Shown: positions 16,429 through 25,353, counted from the first letter of the stretch. The stretch: DNA of 64,000 nucleotides from Rhodococcus wratislaviensis (GCF_900455735.1 NZ_UAUI01000011.1:496001-560000); one strand, 5' to 3'. Numbers and translations are program-made. The notes: generated from the sequence alone by a model not told the origin.

Positions 16429-16683
16429 CTAATCCAGGCGGCCGGGAGTCGGGTAACTGCGCAGGGAGAGCCCCACCCGCCCGTCCTCCACCGCATCGTC
16501 GATCGATCCGCGGAGCGCACCGCAGGTGGGGACGAACATCGAGTGCTCCCCCTCCTGCGCGCGCCGGGCGAACTCCGGGCAGGTCTGCTCGGCGTCGCCC
16601 AGCCACTGCACGCTCGTGTGCGCCTCGCTGTATTTCTCCACGAGCACCGCGTTACCGCAGCGCCGGCATTCGACGGGAAGCAC
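16429..16683 (-). CDS. Small four-cysteine, zinc-ribbon-like protein of unknown function
   Basis: 84 residues from a GTG that follows the KstD stop codon without any gap. Four cysteines are arranged as Cys6-x2-Cys9, Cys35 and Cys54 (ECRRCGN, QTCPEF, PTCGA), which could hold zinc or a metal cluster. There is a short VEKYSEAHTSVQWLGD stretch between them. I do not recognise a named family. Its tight coupling with the KstD gene upstream and the SDR downstream suggests a role in the same pathway, perhaps as a regulatory or accessory subunit or an electron-transfer partner. No signal peptide. Confidence 0.7.
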   Translation of the reverse strand: MLPVECRRCGNAVLVEKYSEAHTSVQWLGDAEQTCPEFARRAQEGEHSMFVPTCGALRGSIDDAVEDGRVGLSLRSYPTPGRLD

Positions 16684-18375
16684 TCAGCTCACCGCCCCGG
16701 TCACATTGCGGGGCCCCGCCCCGGCCGCATGCCGAGCGCCGACCCAGCCGAACACCATCGCGGGACCGATCGTCGCGCCCGCACCGGCATAGTCGTTGCC
16801 CATCACGGACGCGGACGTGTTGCCGGTGGCGTAGAGCCCGGGGATCGGTTCGCCGCTGCTGCGGCACACCTGGCTGTGTTCGTTGCACACGAGCCCGCCC
16901 TTGGTGCCGAGGTCGCCGGCTTCCATCCGCACCGCGTAGTACGGGGCCCTGTCGACCTCGTCCATGGTCGGGTTGGGCAGTCGCGGGTCGCCGTAGTACC
17001 GGTCGTAGGCGCTGTCGCCGCGACCGAAGTCGGCGTCGACTCCCGCCCGAGCGAAACCGTTGAACCGGGTGATCTCCGCGGACAGCGAGTCCGCGGGAAC
17101 GCCCATCTTCTGCGCGAGTTCGCCGAGGGATGCGGCTCGCTGCATCAGCCCCGTCTCGAACCATTCCGCGGGGAACTTCTGCCCGGGCATCACACCACCG
17201 AACTGGTAGCGGCTCTTGGCCTTCGAGTCGAACACGAACCACACGGGGTCGTGGCCACCGGCGATCTGGTCGTGGACGAACGACACGTACGGGGACGCCT
17301 CGTTGGTGAACCTCTTGCCGTGCTGGTCGACGATCAGCGACGGCGGGATCGAGCGCTCCGACACGAGGACGTGCATGACGCCGTCCGGCCGCCGGAACGA
17401 CGGCATCCACCAGGCGTCGTCCATCAGATCGACGGCGGCGCCGACCTGCTCCCCCGCGACGATTCCGTCTCCGGTGTTGTCGGGTGAGCCGGCGCTGTAG
17501 TTGTCCTTGCCGCCTTCCCGGAGGTACTGCTTCCGCATCTCCTCGCTCTGCTCGAATCCGCCGGTGGCCATCATGACGCCGCGGCGGGCGCGGATACGCA
17601 GTTCCCGTCCCCCGGACTCGACGACCGCGCCCGTGACAGCTCCTGATTCGTCCGTGATCAGACCCTTCAGCGGGGAGTTCAGCCACAGCGGAACCCCCGC
17701 CTCCTGGAGCGTGAGCCGCAGCCGGCCGACGAGGGCCTGCCCCAGGGTCTCCATCCGCCTGCGCCGCAGCATCGCCACGACCGACCGCCAGCCGACACCG
17801 AGCGCGGTCCTGCGTCCGGCCCAGGTGCGGAAGACCATGTTGAGGTGGCGGAACTCGGTGGACGTCATGTACAGCCCACCCGGCATCGCGAGCGAGTTCG
17901 GCCGCTGCAGGTCGCCGTCGGCGCCGAGCTGGTTCATGTCGAACGGCAACGGCTCGACCGTCCGCCCCTTCGGCCGTCCGCCCACGTTCTCGGGGTGGTA
18001 GTCGGAATAGTCCTCGCACCAAGAGAACCGGAGATGCGGGCAGTTCTGTTCGAAGAACCGCATCATGGCCGGCCCCTGCTCGATGTACGCGTCGAGGCGC
18101 TCGGCCGGCACGCTGTCGCCGACGATCGAGTCCAGGTACTTACGGACGTCGCCGGGGTCGTCGGCGCGGCCTTCACGGACGAGGATCGGCGAGTTGGGAA
18201 TCCACAGGGCTCCACCCGACAGTGCCGTCGAACCGCCGTACACCCCGGACTTTTCGACGACGAGGGTGTCGAGTCCTCGCTCGGCCCCGGCGAGGGCGGC
18301 GGTCATTCCACCGGCACCGCTGCCGATCACCAGGAGATCTACCTCCCGGTCCCAGTTCTGCTCGTCTACGCTCAT
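16684..18375 (-). CDS. kstD: 3-Ketosteroid delta1-dehydrogenase (KstD) family flavoprotein
   Basis: 563 residues from the ATG at 18,375, chosen for the GGAAGG site 8 bases upstream. FAD is bound by the N-terminal DLLVIGSGAGGMTAAL motif. The family segments YGGSTALSGGALWIPN, YSDYHPENVGGRPKGR and, at the end, ATGNTSASVMGNDYAGAGAT with IGPAM match KstDs, and the Tyr in NDYAGAG corresponds to a catalytic tyrosine. KstD inserts the 1,2 double bond in 3-ketosteroid ring A. First gene of an operon continuing with the Cys-rich protein and two SDRs. The true substrate may be another cyclic ketone, since such paralogs are numerous in rhodococci. Confidence 0.85.
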   Translation of the reverse strand: MSVDEQNWDREVDLLVIGSGAGGMTAALAGAERGLDTLVVEKSGVYGGSTALSGGALWIPNSPILVREGRADDPGDVRKYLDSIVGDSVPAERLDAYIEQGPAMMRFFEQNCPHLRFSWCEDYSDYHPENVGGRPKGRTVEPLPFDMNQLGADGDLQRPNSLAMPGGLYMTSTEFRHLNMVFRTWAGRRTALGVGWRSVVAMLRRRRMETLGQALVGRLRLTLQEAGVPLWLNSPLKGLITDESGAVTGAVVESGGRELRIRARRGVMMATGGFEQSEEMRKQYLREGGKDNYSAGSPDNTGDGIVAGEQVGAAVDLMDDAWWMPSFRRPDGVMHVLVSERSIPPSLIVDQHGKRFTNEASPYVSFVHDQIAGGHDPVWFVFDSKAKSRYQFGGVMPGQKFPAEWFETGLMQRAASLGELAQKMGVPADSLSAEITRFNGFARAGVDADFGRGDSAYDRYYGDPRLPNPTMDEVDRAPYYAVRMEAGDLGTKGGLVCNEHSQVCRSSGEPIPGLYATGNTSASVMGNDYAGAGATIGPAMVFGWVGARHAAGAGPRNVTGAVS

Positions 18376-18493
18376 CGTGCACACCTTCCGAAGTGGTCTC
18401 GATCACACCCTGCCGGTGTCAATTACTTTTTCCCACAGCCCTTCCCGCGGAGCGGGAGACAGCGGCACCGCCGCCGAGCGGGAGAAAGCGCGG

Positions 18494-19012
18494 CTACGTG
18501 GCCGCGGTGAAGATGCCGAGCCCACCGCGGTACACCAGGAGCGGCGGCGCATCCCTGAGCACGTCCAGGCCGGTGACGCGCGCGACGACGATGGTGTGGT
18601 CACCGGCGTCGTGCTCGATTTCGACGGTGGCCTGCACCCTGGCCAGCACGCCGTCGAGTGCCGGGGCACCGTTGCGGGCGTGCGACCACCCGACGTCGGC
18701 GAACTTGTCGGCGCCGCTGGTCGCGAACGTCCCGCACACGTCGCGCTGGTCGTGGGCGAGGACGTTGACGCAGATGTGTTCGCTCGCCCGCAGCCGCGGC
18801 CAGCTGGTCGACGTCCGTGCGGGGCTGAACGACACGTACGGCGGGTCCAGCGACAGCGACACGAAGGACTGGCACGTGAAGCCGTGGGGGCTCTCGCCGT
18901 CGTGTGCGGTGATCACCGTGACGCCGGTGCAGAAGTGCCCGAGCACCGACTTGAGTTCGGCGGGGTCGATGCGTCGTGCCACCGGCGGCACGGGTTCTTC
19001 GGTTCGGGTCAT
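18494..19012 (-). CDS. Flavin reductase of a two-component monooxygenase (HsaB-like)
   Basis: 172 residues from the ATG at 19,012. FCTGVTVITAHDGESPHGFT and SFVSLSLDPPYVSFSPA are the flavin-binding motifs of the HpaC/HsaB reductase family, followed by NVLAHDQRDVCGTFA. It supplies reduced flavin to a partner oxygenase, most likely the HsaA-like protein encoded at 22.8-23.9 kb. In the cholesterol pathway HsaB reduces flavin for hydroxylation of 3-HSA. It stands alone between kstD (118 bp away) and a divergently transcribed PadR regulator (131-bp gap), which may control it. Confidence 0.83.
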   Translation of the reverse strand: MTRTEEPVPPVARRIDPAELKSVLGHFCTGVTVITAHDGESPHGFTCQSFVSLSLDPPYVSFSPARTSTSWPRLRASEHICVNVLAHDQRDVCGTFATSGADKFADVGWSHARNGAPALDGVLARVQATVEIEHDAGDHTIVVARVTGLDVLRDAPPLLVYRGGLGIFTAAT

Positions 19013-19142
19013 CGTGTCTCCTCGGATCGACGGGTTGCGTTCAGCCTGGCCGCGGCGCCTTCCGGCGGGGAATGCCTCGTCCCGCCCAGCGGCAGGGTTT
19101 CGCGCTGTCCGGCAACCGGCGCGCGGTTGATAGGCTCGGGAA

Positions 19143-19880
19143 ATGCCATCGTCCGACCCCACACAGAGTTCCGGGTTCGCCGGCCTCCGATCGACGAGCT
19201 GGCCGGTACTCGGCATCCTGTCGTTCGGCGAAGAGCTGTCCGGCTACGACCTGAAGAAGTGGGCGTCGTACAGTGTGCGTTTCTTCTACTGGAGCCCGTC
19301 GTTCAGTCAGGTGTACTCGGAGCTGAAGAAGCTCGAGGACCTGGGATACGTGACGTCGCGGACCGTCGTGGACGACGAGGCCCGGGTGAAACCCAAGCGG
19401 CTGTACAAGATCACGGACGCGGGTATGGACGTCATGCGCAGGTGGGCGCGGGAGGCGCCGATCGATCCGCCCGTCCTCAAGCACGGGGTGATGCTGCGCA
19501 TGTGGCTCGGTCACCTCACCGAGCCGGAGCAGCTCAAAGAAGCACTCGAGGAGCACATCTCGTACGTGGAGGGGATGAGCAGGCAGGCCGCACTCGACGC
19601 CCGCGATTCGGACGTCGAACCCACGTGGGCGTTCGCGCACATGGTCAACAAGTGGTCCGAGCGGTACTACGCGGCCGAGAGCGAGCTCGCGAAGCAGATG
19701 CTCGCCGACATCGACGAGGCAGTCGAACGGATGCACGGCGAAGGGACGCCGGAACATCCCGGCGTGCCGAAACCGACCGCATCACACTCGATCCGGCGCT
19801 CCCGGGCAGCGCAGCAGGAGTACCAGGCCGCGATGAAGGCGGCCCGGGACGCGAACGACGAGGCGGAGCGCGAAGACTAG
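19143..19880 (+). CDS. PadR-family transcriptional regulator
   Basis: 245 residues. The N-terminal ~100 residues form the PadR winged helix: VLGILSFGEELSGYDLKKWA, then QVYSELKKLEDLGYVTS and the KRLYKITDAG wing. A long helical C-terminal domain (PadR_C, vinculin-like) follows for dimerisation. PadR proteins are usually repressors released by phenolic or other small ligands. It is divergent from the HsaB-like reductase across 131 bp, a typical place to act. Its TAG stop shares the palindrome CTAG with the stop of the convergent hydrolase, so the two genes overlap by four bases. Confidence 0.87.
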   Translation: MPSSDPTQSSGFAGLRSTSWPVLGILSFGEELSGYDLKKWASYSVRFFYWSPSFSQVYSELKKLEDLGYVTSRTVVDDEARVKPKRLYKITDAGMDVMRRWAREAPIDPPVLKHGVMLRMWLGHLTEPEQLKEALEEHISYVEGMSRQAALDARDSDVEPTWAFAHMVNKWSERYYAAESELAKQMLADIDEAVERMHGEGTPEHPGVPKPTASHSIRRSRAAQQEYQAAMKAARDANDEAERED

Positions 19881-20830
19881 TCGGACGGGGTGTGCGCCGG
19901 TTCCGCCATCAGAGTCCGGAGCTGAGGCCACAGTTCTCCCCGCGCGGTCTGCGCCGCGACCATCGCGTCGATCGTCAAGAATCCGTGGAACATTCCCTCG
20001 ACCCGCCGGCACTGGACGGGGACACCGGCGTCGGCGAGTGCCGCGGCGTACTTCTCCCCCTCGTACCGGAGGGGGTCGCGTTCGGCGGTGATCACGATCG
20101 CGGGTGGGAGCCCGCCGAGGTCCTCGGCCCGTACCGGGGCGGCATAGGCGGGCACGGCCTCGCGGTGCGTAGGCAGGTACTGATCCCAATACCATTGCAT
20201 CGCAGAGCGGGTGAGGAAGTGATCTTCCGCGAACTGCTCGTAGGACTCGGTGTCGAAGACCGGTTCGATGACGGGGTAGACGAGTAGCTGTCCGGCGACG
20301 GCGGGGGCCTCCCTGTCCCGGGCCATCAGCGCCGCGACCGCCGCGAGGTTGCCCCCGCTGCTGTCGCCTGCGACGAGAAGACGGTCCGGATCGCCGCCGA
20401 ACTCGCGGGCGTGCTGCGCGACCCAGCACGTCGCCGCGTAGGCGTCGTCTGCTGCGGCGGGCCACTGCGATTCCGGGGCGAGTCGGTAGTCGACGGAGAC
20501 GACGACGGCGCCGATCCCGTTGCACATCGCGCGGCAGAAGCCGTCGTGGCTGTCGAGGTCGCAGATCACGAACCCGCCGCCGTGGAAGAAGACGACGACG
20601 GGCAGGGGCTCTGCGGGGTGCCCCGCCGGCGAATAGATCCGCACGGCAACCGGTCCGGCCCCACCGGGGATCTCGAGGTCGCGCACACTACCGACCGGCT
20701 CGGGGTCGGCGACGGCCTTGCGTCCCGCCTTGGTTGCCGCTCGCGCCTGGGCGCCCGTCATGGTCTCCACCCGGGGAAAGTTCTCGTTCAGTCCCCGGAG
20801 GATGGTCTCGGCCTGCTCGTCGAGCGGCAT
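19877..20830 (-). CDS. Alpha/beta hydrolase, hormone-sensitive-lipase (HSL) family
   Basis: 317 residues. The oxyanion motif HGGGF (residues ~83-87) and nucleophile elbow GDSSGG with Ser157 define the HSL family; ERDPL and the FHGF near the end supply the acid and histidine. Members hydrolyse esters and lactones of small acyl groups. It is the last gene of the run KshA, HsaA-like, HsaC-like, IclR, hydrolase on this strand, 20 bases after the IclR gene. In the steroid pathway the ring-cleavage product is hydrolysed by HsaD, which is a different hydrolase family, so this enzyme may have another step, such as lactone opening after the Baeyer-Villiger oxygenase. Confidence 0.82.
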   Translation of the reverse strand: MPLDEQAETILRGLNENFPRVETMTGAQARAATKAGRKAVADPEPVGSVRDLEIPGGAGPVAVRIYSPAGHPAEPLPVVVFFHGGGFVICDLDSHDGFCRAMCNGIGAVVVSVDYRLAPESQWPAAADDAYAATCWVAQHAREFGGDPDRLLVAGDSSGGNLAAVAALMARDREAPAVAGQLLVYPVIEPVFDTESYEQFAEDHFLTRSAMQWYWDQYLPTHREAVPAYAAPVRAEDLGGLPPAIVITAERDPLRYEGEKYAAALADAGVPVQCRRVEGMFHGFLTIDAMVAAQTARGELWPQLRTLMAEPAHTPSD

Positions 20831-20850
20831 TCGTGCTCCTTCGTCCCGCC

Positions 20851-21642
20851 TCAGGCGGAGTATCGGTCGGCGCGTCCGGCGGCCGGCGTCGCGGTCGACA
20901 TGTAGTTACGCCAGGTGCCCTTGGCGGACATGCGAATCGGCGCGGTCAGGCGGTGATCGAGCTTGATCTGGCTGCTGGGGCCGCACACGGAAATGGCCGC
21001 GACCACGTTGTCCTCGGTGCCCACCGGCACGGCGACACAGCTGACGCCGACGAGATCCTCTTCCCGGTCGTAGGCCGCTCCGCGTTCGCGGGTCTTCTGC
21101 AACTCGGCGCGGAACGCGGCGGGTGAGTCGATGCTGAATCGTGTGCTGCGCGGCAGACCCGCTTCGACGACGCGGTCGACCACGGACTCGGGCGAGTGGG
21201 CCAGCAGTACCTTGCCGACACTCGTACAGTGCGCGGGCTGGCGGCCGCCGACGCGGGACGGCAGTCCGACTCCGAACCGTCCGGCGATCTTCTCCAGGTA
21301 GACGACGTCGATCCCCTCGAGCACCGCGAGGTGCACGGCGTGCCCGGTGAGGCGGTGGAGTTCGTGCAGGAAGGGCAGGGCGGCCCGGTGCAGGCGGTCC
21401 TGGTGCACGGCCAGCGACCCGAGTTCGAACAGCCGCATGCCGAGTTCGTAGTCCCGGCCCTCCCGGCGGAGCCACCGCAGCTGGACGAGACGTTCGAGCA
21501 TCCGGTGCGCGGAGGAGCGCGGAAGCCCCGTGCGGCGCACGATCTGCGCGAGCGTGAGCCTGCCCGGGCCGTCGAAGGCGTCGAGGAGAAGGGCGGCGCG
21601 ATCGAGGCCGGCGGTGGGGGTGGGGCTGAGTGTCGTCGTCAT
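20851..21642 (-). CDS. IclR-family transcriptional regulator
   Basis: 263 residues from the ATG at 21,642, preceded by GGAGGTCCCC. Winged helix at residues ~10-70 (LTLAQIVRRTGLPRSSAHRML), then the IclR effector domain (HLAVLEGIDVVYLEKIAG, HCTSVGKVLLAH, VAVPV). It lies in the middle of the KshA-HsaA-HsaC gene run, so it is the likely local regulator. A 20-base AT-rich palindrome sits 65-84 bases upstream of its start and could be its autoregulatory site. Effector unknown, probably a ring-cleavage intermediate. Confidence 0.85.
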   Translation of the reverse strand: MTTTLSPTPTAGLDRAALLLDAFDGPGRLTLAQIVRRTGLPRSSAHRMLERLVQLRWLRREGRDYELGMRLFELGSLAVHQDRLHRAALPFLHELHRLTGHAVHLAVLEGIDVVYLEKIAGRFGVGLPSRVGGRQPAHCTSVGKVLLAHSPESVVDRVVEAGLPRSTRFSIDSPAAFRAELQKTRERGAAYDREEDLVGVSCVAVPVGTEDNVVAAISVCGPSSQIKLDHRLTAPIRMSAKGTWRNYMSTATPAAGRADRYSA

Positions 21643-21706
21643 GGGGACCTCCGTAGCGGCGCTGCTCGGTGCGGCGACGCGGTGTGTGACTGGCGACACT
21701 TACTAT

Positions 21707-21726
21707 AAATAGGCATATACCTATTT
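21707..21726. promoter_or_regulatory. AT-rich palindrome AAATAGG-CATATA-CCTATTT
   Basis: Perfect 7-bp arms (21,707-21,713 and 21,720-21,726) around CATATA, in strong contrast to the surrounding high-GC DNA. It lies upstream of the IclR gene and downstream of the HsaC-like gene. It could be an IclR operator, an overlapping promoter element, or both. Confidence 0.5.
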
Positions 21727-21763
21727 GCAATAGTGCTGGATGACGGGCCCCGAACAGCCCAAA

Positions 21764-21802
21764 GGCCCGGCGCACGCATCGAGCAGATACGCACACCGGG
21801 CC
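21764..21802 (-). terminator. Possible terminator after the HsaC-like gene
   Basis: GGCCCGG (21,764-21,770) pairs with CCGGGCC (21,796-21,802), 12 bases past the HsaC-like stop, with an imperfect inner stem of GTGCG/CGCAC type. No T-tract follows. It would separate the KshA-HsaA-HsaC transcript from the IclR gene. Confidence 0.35.
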
Positions 21803-21813
21803 CGGACACCCCT

Positions 21814-22719
21814 TTACATGGCCGCCAGCGGCTCGCTTCCGGACCAGTCGTGGCCCCAGTAGCTGTCGGCGGTGATCTCCTCCGCGGAGTAGTACTTCTC
21901 CTCCACCTTCATGCCCTCGGTGCCGAACTCGATGTCCCAGCCGCCGGGGGCCCGCACGTAGAACGACACCATCTTGTCGTTGGTGTGACGGCCGAGGGTC
22001 GAGGAGACGGAGAATCCGTCCTTCACGACGCGGTCGAGCGCCTGCCCGACGGCGTCGATCGTGTCGACCTCCACCATGATGTGCACCAGACCCGGCGCGC
22101 CGCCGTGCGGTGCGGGGCACAGCGCCAGGCTGTGGTGACGCTCGTTGACGCCCAGGAAGCGCACCCGCATCGGGCCGAACTCCGGCGGCGCCGGGATGCG
22201 GAAGGCGCCGCGGGGCAGGAAACCGAGCACCTCGGTGTAGAAGTCGAACGCACCACTGAAATCCATCACCGGTAGCACCACATGGCCGAGACCCTGCGGC
22301 CCCGTGACGAACTTCGCGCCGAACGGGGTCACCACCGGGCTGTGGTCGAGTACCGCGCCGTGGAAGATCTCGATGGTCGCGCCGGTCGGGTCCTGGAACG
22401 TGACGACCTCTTCGACGCGGCGGGCGTCGGCCTCTTCCACCGACAGCGGTTTGACGGCGATCCCGGCACCCTCGACCGCTTCCTGGACGCGGACCAGGCC
22501 TGCGTGATCGCGAACCTCCCACCCGATGGTGACGACCTCGTCCGTCTCGCCCGGCACGATCACGATGCGGGCCGCGCGCTCGTCCATGCGGAGGTACAGG
22601 GCGTCCTCGTCCGGGCCCGAACCCTCGGCGAATCCGAGCACGTCGAACGCGAACGTGCGCCACCGCTCCAGGTCGTTGGTCTGGATCTTGACGTAGCCAA
22701 GCCCCTTGATGTCTGTCAT
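21814..22719 (-). CDS. Extradiol ring-cleavage dioxygenase, type I two-domain (HsaC/BphC-like)
   Basis: 301 residues with two vicinal-oxygen-chelate domains. The iron ligands sit in the second domain: His146 (GLGHVVLP), His213 (GLVHIMVE) and Glu264 (DIEFGTEG). The C-terminal extension with SYWGHDW and the FYVRAPGGWDIEFG motif fit 2,3-dihydroxybiphenyl / 3,4-DHSA dioxygenases. HsaC cleaves the catechol ring made from steroid ring A after KstD, KshA and HsaAB action; all those activities have candidates in this cluster. The gene is 37 bases downstream of the HsaA-like gene. The actual substrate could also be a biphenyl-like catechol. Confidence 0.87.
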   Translation of the reverse strand: MTDIKGLGYVKIQTNDLERWRTFAFDVLGFAEGSGPDEDALYLRMDERAARIVIVPGETDEVVTIGWEVRDHAGLVRVQEAVEGAGIAVKPLSVEEADARRVEEVVTFQDPTGATIEIFHGAVLDHSPVVTPFGAKFVTGPQGLGHVVLPVMDFSGAFDFYTEVLGFLPRGAFRIPAPPEFGPMRVRFLGVNERHHSLALCPAPHGGAPGLVHIMVEVDTIDAVGQALDRVVKDGFSVSSTLGRHTNDKMVSFYVRAPGGWDIEFGTEGMKVEEKYYSAEEITADSYWGHDWSGSEPLAAM

Positions 22720-22756
22720 GTTTTGTCCTTCTACTGTTTTCGAGGTCCGACGGCGG

Positions 22757-23938
22757 TCAGATCATCGACTTGAGGTTGTCGGCCGGGTCGAGGCCGAGCG
22801 AGCTGAGCGCCGAGGCGTGGTAGACGGTGCTCGGCACGTGGATGGCGTGTGCCAGGCCGGCGTGCGCGTCCCGCCAGTACCGCTGCAGCGGCTTGTCCAT
22901 GCGCAGCGCGTTGCCTCCGGAGCGGGCGAAGATCTGGTCCACGGCGGTGACCGCCCGCCACGCGGCACGCACCTGCGTCCGGCGCCCGGCCGCGCGGTCC
23001 TCGAACGTGACTTCCCTGCCCGACTCGACGAGGTCCCAGATCCTGTCGACGTTGGCGAGCAGTTCCTGGCGGGCGGCGTTGATGTCGGCCGCGGCCTCGC
23101 CCACGGCGAACAGCACGTACGGGTCGTCCTTGATCGCAGTGCCCTGCGCTCCGACGCGGTCTCGCTGGTAGTCGAGGTGAGCGGCCAGGGCGCCCTCCGC
23201 GATTCCCACCACGGCGGAGGAGATCCCGAGCGGGAACATCGTCGACCACGGCATGTTGTACAGCGTCTCGGTGCGCCCGAACTTCTGCACCGCGGTGCCG
23301 TTCATGACCTCGTCGGCGTCCATCACCCGGTAGTCGGGGACGAAGGCGTTCCGGACGATGATGTCCTTGGACCCGGTGCCCTTGAGCCCGACGACGTTCC
23401 ACGAGTCCTCGACGATCTCGTAGTCGCTGCGCGGCAGGATCATGTGCAGCATCTTCGGCGGCAGGGCCATCGCGCCGTCCTTGTCGCCGAGCATCGCGCC
23501 GAGGAAGATCCAGTCGCAGTGATCGGTTCCCGACGAGAACTGCCAGCGTCCGCTGAAGAGATAGCCGCCGTCGACCGGGGTCGCGATCCCGGTCGGTGCG
23601 TAGGGCGAGGCCATCCAGGTGTCGTTGTCGGCCGCCCACACCTCGTCCTGCACCTTCGGGTCGGCGAACGCCAGCTGCCAGGGGTGCACGCCGACGATGC
23701 CGCACACCCAGCCCGTCGCCGGGTCGAGGGACGCGGCGGCCATCACCGTCTCCGCGAACTCGCGGGGGTGAGACTCGTAGCCGCCGTACTTGCCGGGCTG
23801 GAGCAGCTTGATCGGTCCGGCCTCGCGGAGCTTCTTCGCCGTGTCGTCGGGCAGCCGGCCGATCCGCTCGGCCTCGGGGGCCTGATCGCGGAGCTGATCC
23901 GCGATCGCCATGATGTTGTCGAGAACCTCGTGGGTCAT
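22757..23938 (-). CDS. Flavin-dependent hydroxylase, acyl-CoA-dehydrogenase fold (HsaA-like)
   Basis: 393 residues, the length of HsaA. LREAGPIKLLQPGKYGGYE, ASLDPATGWVCGIVGVHPW and FSGRWQFSSGTDHCDWIFLG are typical of the oxygenase half of two-component flavin monooxygenases with an acyl-CoA dehydrogenase fold (HsaA, HpaH, DszC relatives). It would hydroxylate a phenolic ring using reduced flavin from a separate reductase, here probably the HsaB-like protein at 18.5 kb. It lies between the KshA gene (28 bases upstream) and the HsaC-like gene, the order expected for ring A hydroxylation then cleavage. Confidence 0.85.
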   Translation of the reverse strand: MTHEVLDNIMAIADQLRDQAPEAERIGRLPDDTAKKLREAGPIKLLQPGKYGGYESHPREFAETVMAAASLDPATGWVCGIVGVHPWQLAFADPKVQDEVWAADNDTWMASPYAPTGIATPVDGGYLFSGRWQFSSGTDHCDWIFLGAMLGDKDGAMALPPKMLHMILPRSDYEIVEDSWNVVGLKGTGSKDIIVRNAFVPDYRVMDADEVMNGTAVQKFGRTETLYNMPWSTMFPLGISSAVVGIAEGALAAHLDYQRDRVGAQGTAIKDDPYVLFAVGEAAADINAARQELLANVDRIWDLVESGREVTFEDRAAGRRTQVRAAWRAVTAVDQIFARSGGNALRMDKPLQRYWRDAHAGLAHAIHVPSTVYHASALSSLGLDPADNLKSMI

Positions 23939-23966
23939 CTGTCGTGTCCTTCTTCTCGGTGCCGGC

Positions 23967-25127
23967 TCAGGCGTTGGTGTCGAGCGGCACGACGCCGTTG
24001 GCGAGGTTGTCGGCGACCTCCGCCTCCCAGCTCTGCACCGCCCTGGTGGTGTCGATCTCGAATTCGAAGCGCTTGGTCATGTCGTCGGTGATGTCCTCGA
24101 CATCCACGTAGAACTGCTGGTACCAGCGACGCAGCTGGTACACCGGCCCGTCCTCCTCCGACAGCAGCGGGTTGTCGATGCGCGACTTGTTCAGCCAGAT
24201 GTCGACGTCCTGCTTGAACCCGAGTTCCACGCCCTCGGCGAACTGGGCAGCCATGCCGTTCGCGACCTCGTCCGACAGCCCCTCGGGCTTCTTCACCATG
24301 GCGCCCCACTGCAGGACGAACGAATCGGCACTGACCGGGTAGTGGCAGTTGATCAGCACCGTCTCGATCATCATGCCGTTCGCTTCGCTCCACAGCTTGT
24401 CGATCATGTACGACGGGCCGAAGTACGACGCGTCCGAACGCAGCGTCGAATTGGGGTCGTCGTAGCTGGTGCCCACCGAGATGTCGTGGCGGGGCGTCGA
24501 CTGCATGTACTGGGTGGCCACGTGCCCTTCGAAGACGTTCTTGAAGTAGCGCGGGAACGAGAAGTGGACGTAGTAGAAGTGCGCCATGTCCACCACGTTG
24601 TCGACGATCTCGCGGCAGTGCGAGCCCTCGACGAGCAGCGAATTCCAGGTCCAGTCGGTCCATTCCGGGGAGCCGAATCCCTCGATCTCGGGAATCGTCA
24701 CGTCGGCGGGCGGCGGGTTGCCCTGCGGGTCGTTCCACACGTAGAGCTGCCCGTTGCGCTCGATGGTCGTCCAGGCCCGGGTCCGCGCCAGCGGCGGGAC
24801 GCGTCGCGCATACGGGATTCCCGTGCACTTGCCGTTGCCGCCCCAGCGCCAGTCGTGGAACGGGCACGCGATGGAATCGCCCTTCACGGTGCCGTGCGCC
24901 AGGTTGCCACCCATGTGGCGGCAGTAGGCGTCGAGCACACTGAGGGTCCCGTCGGACGTCTCGAACACCACCAGCGACGTCCCGAACGCATCGATCTGAT
25001 GCGGGGCGCCGTCCCGGAAGGTCTTCGCCAGCCCCAGGCAATGCCACCCGCGCGCGAAACGCGTTGGTGCCGATCCCACTTCGATCATCCGGACTTCGTC
25101 GCCGTCAACGGCACTGTTGCGCGCCAT
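23967..25127 (-). CDS. kshA: Rieske oxygenase, 3-ketosteroid 9alpha-hydroxylase oxygenase (KshA) family
   Basis: 386 residues from the ATG at 25,127, with GGAGG upstream. The Rieske [2Fe-2S] ligands are Cys69/His71 (YCRHMGGNL) and Cys88/His91 (ACPFHDWRW). The mononuclear iron histidines lie in DNVVDMAHFYYVHFSF. These match KshA, which with reductase KshB hydroxylates C9 so that ring B opens once KstD has acted. No KshB-type reductase is in the window, so a shared one elsewhere would be needed. First gene of the KshA, HsaA-like, HsaC-like run, divergent from an unknown gene across 226 bp. Confidence 0.85.
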   Translation of the reverse strand: MARNSAVDGDEVRMIEVGSAPTRFARGWHCLGLAKTFRDGAPHQIDAFGTSLVVFETSDGTLSVLDAYCRHMGGNLAHGTVKGDSIACPFHDWRWGGNGKCTGIPYARRVPPLARTRAWTTIERNGQLYVWNDPQGNPPPADVTIPEIEGFGSPEWTDWTWNSLLVEGSHCREIVDNVVDMAHFYYVHFSFPRYFKNVFEGHVATQYMQSTPRHDISVGTSYDDPNSTLRSDASYFGPSYMIDKLWSEANGMMIETVLINCHYPVSADSFVLQWGAMVKKPEGLSDEVANGMAAQFAEGVELGFKQDVDIWLNKSRIDNPLLSEEDGPVYQLRRWYQQFYVDVEDITDDMTKRFEFEIDTTRAVQSWEAEVADNLANGVVPLDTNA

Positions 25128-25353
25128 GTCTACCTCCGCCTCGCTGTACGTCAAGAACACCCTCGGGGTGTGGTGTAGCTCATAGTCGGCGCACGCGGTC
25201 CGCTGCGGTACCCGACTCTCCCACTCAGCGAGAGGCTTTCGCATCCACCCGCCACGGCGGTACGTCGGCGTCCCGATCACAGGGACCACACCCCCCGTTT
25301 ACCGGCCTCGGCGACTACCGTGCGGATCACACACCCGTGAATTGGGAGGAACG

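Noticed and set aside
14783-16606. A continuous 607-codon frame read as an SDR fusion
   Set aside because: Only the last ~276 residues are an SDR; the rest is an out-of-frame shadow of the neighbouring SDR gene. The ATG at 15,613 gives the natural start.
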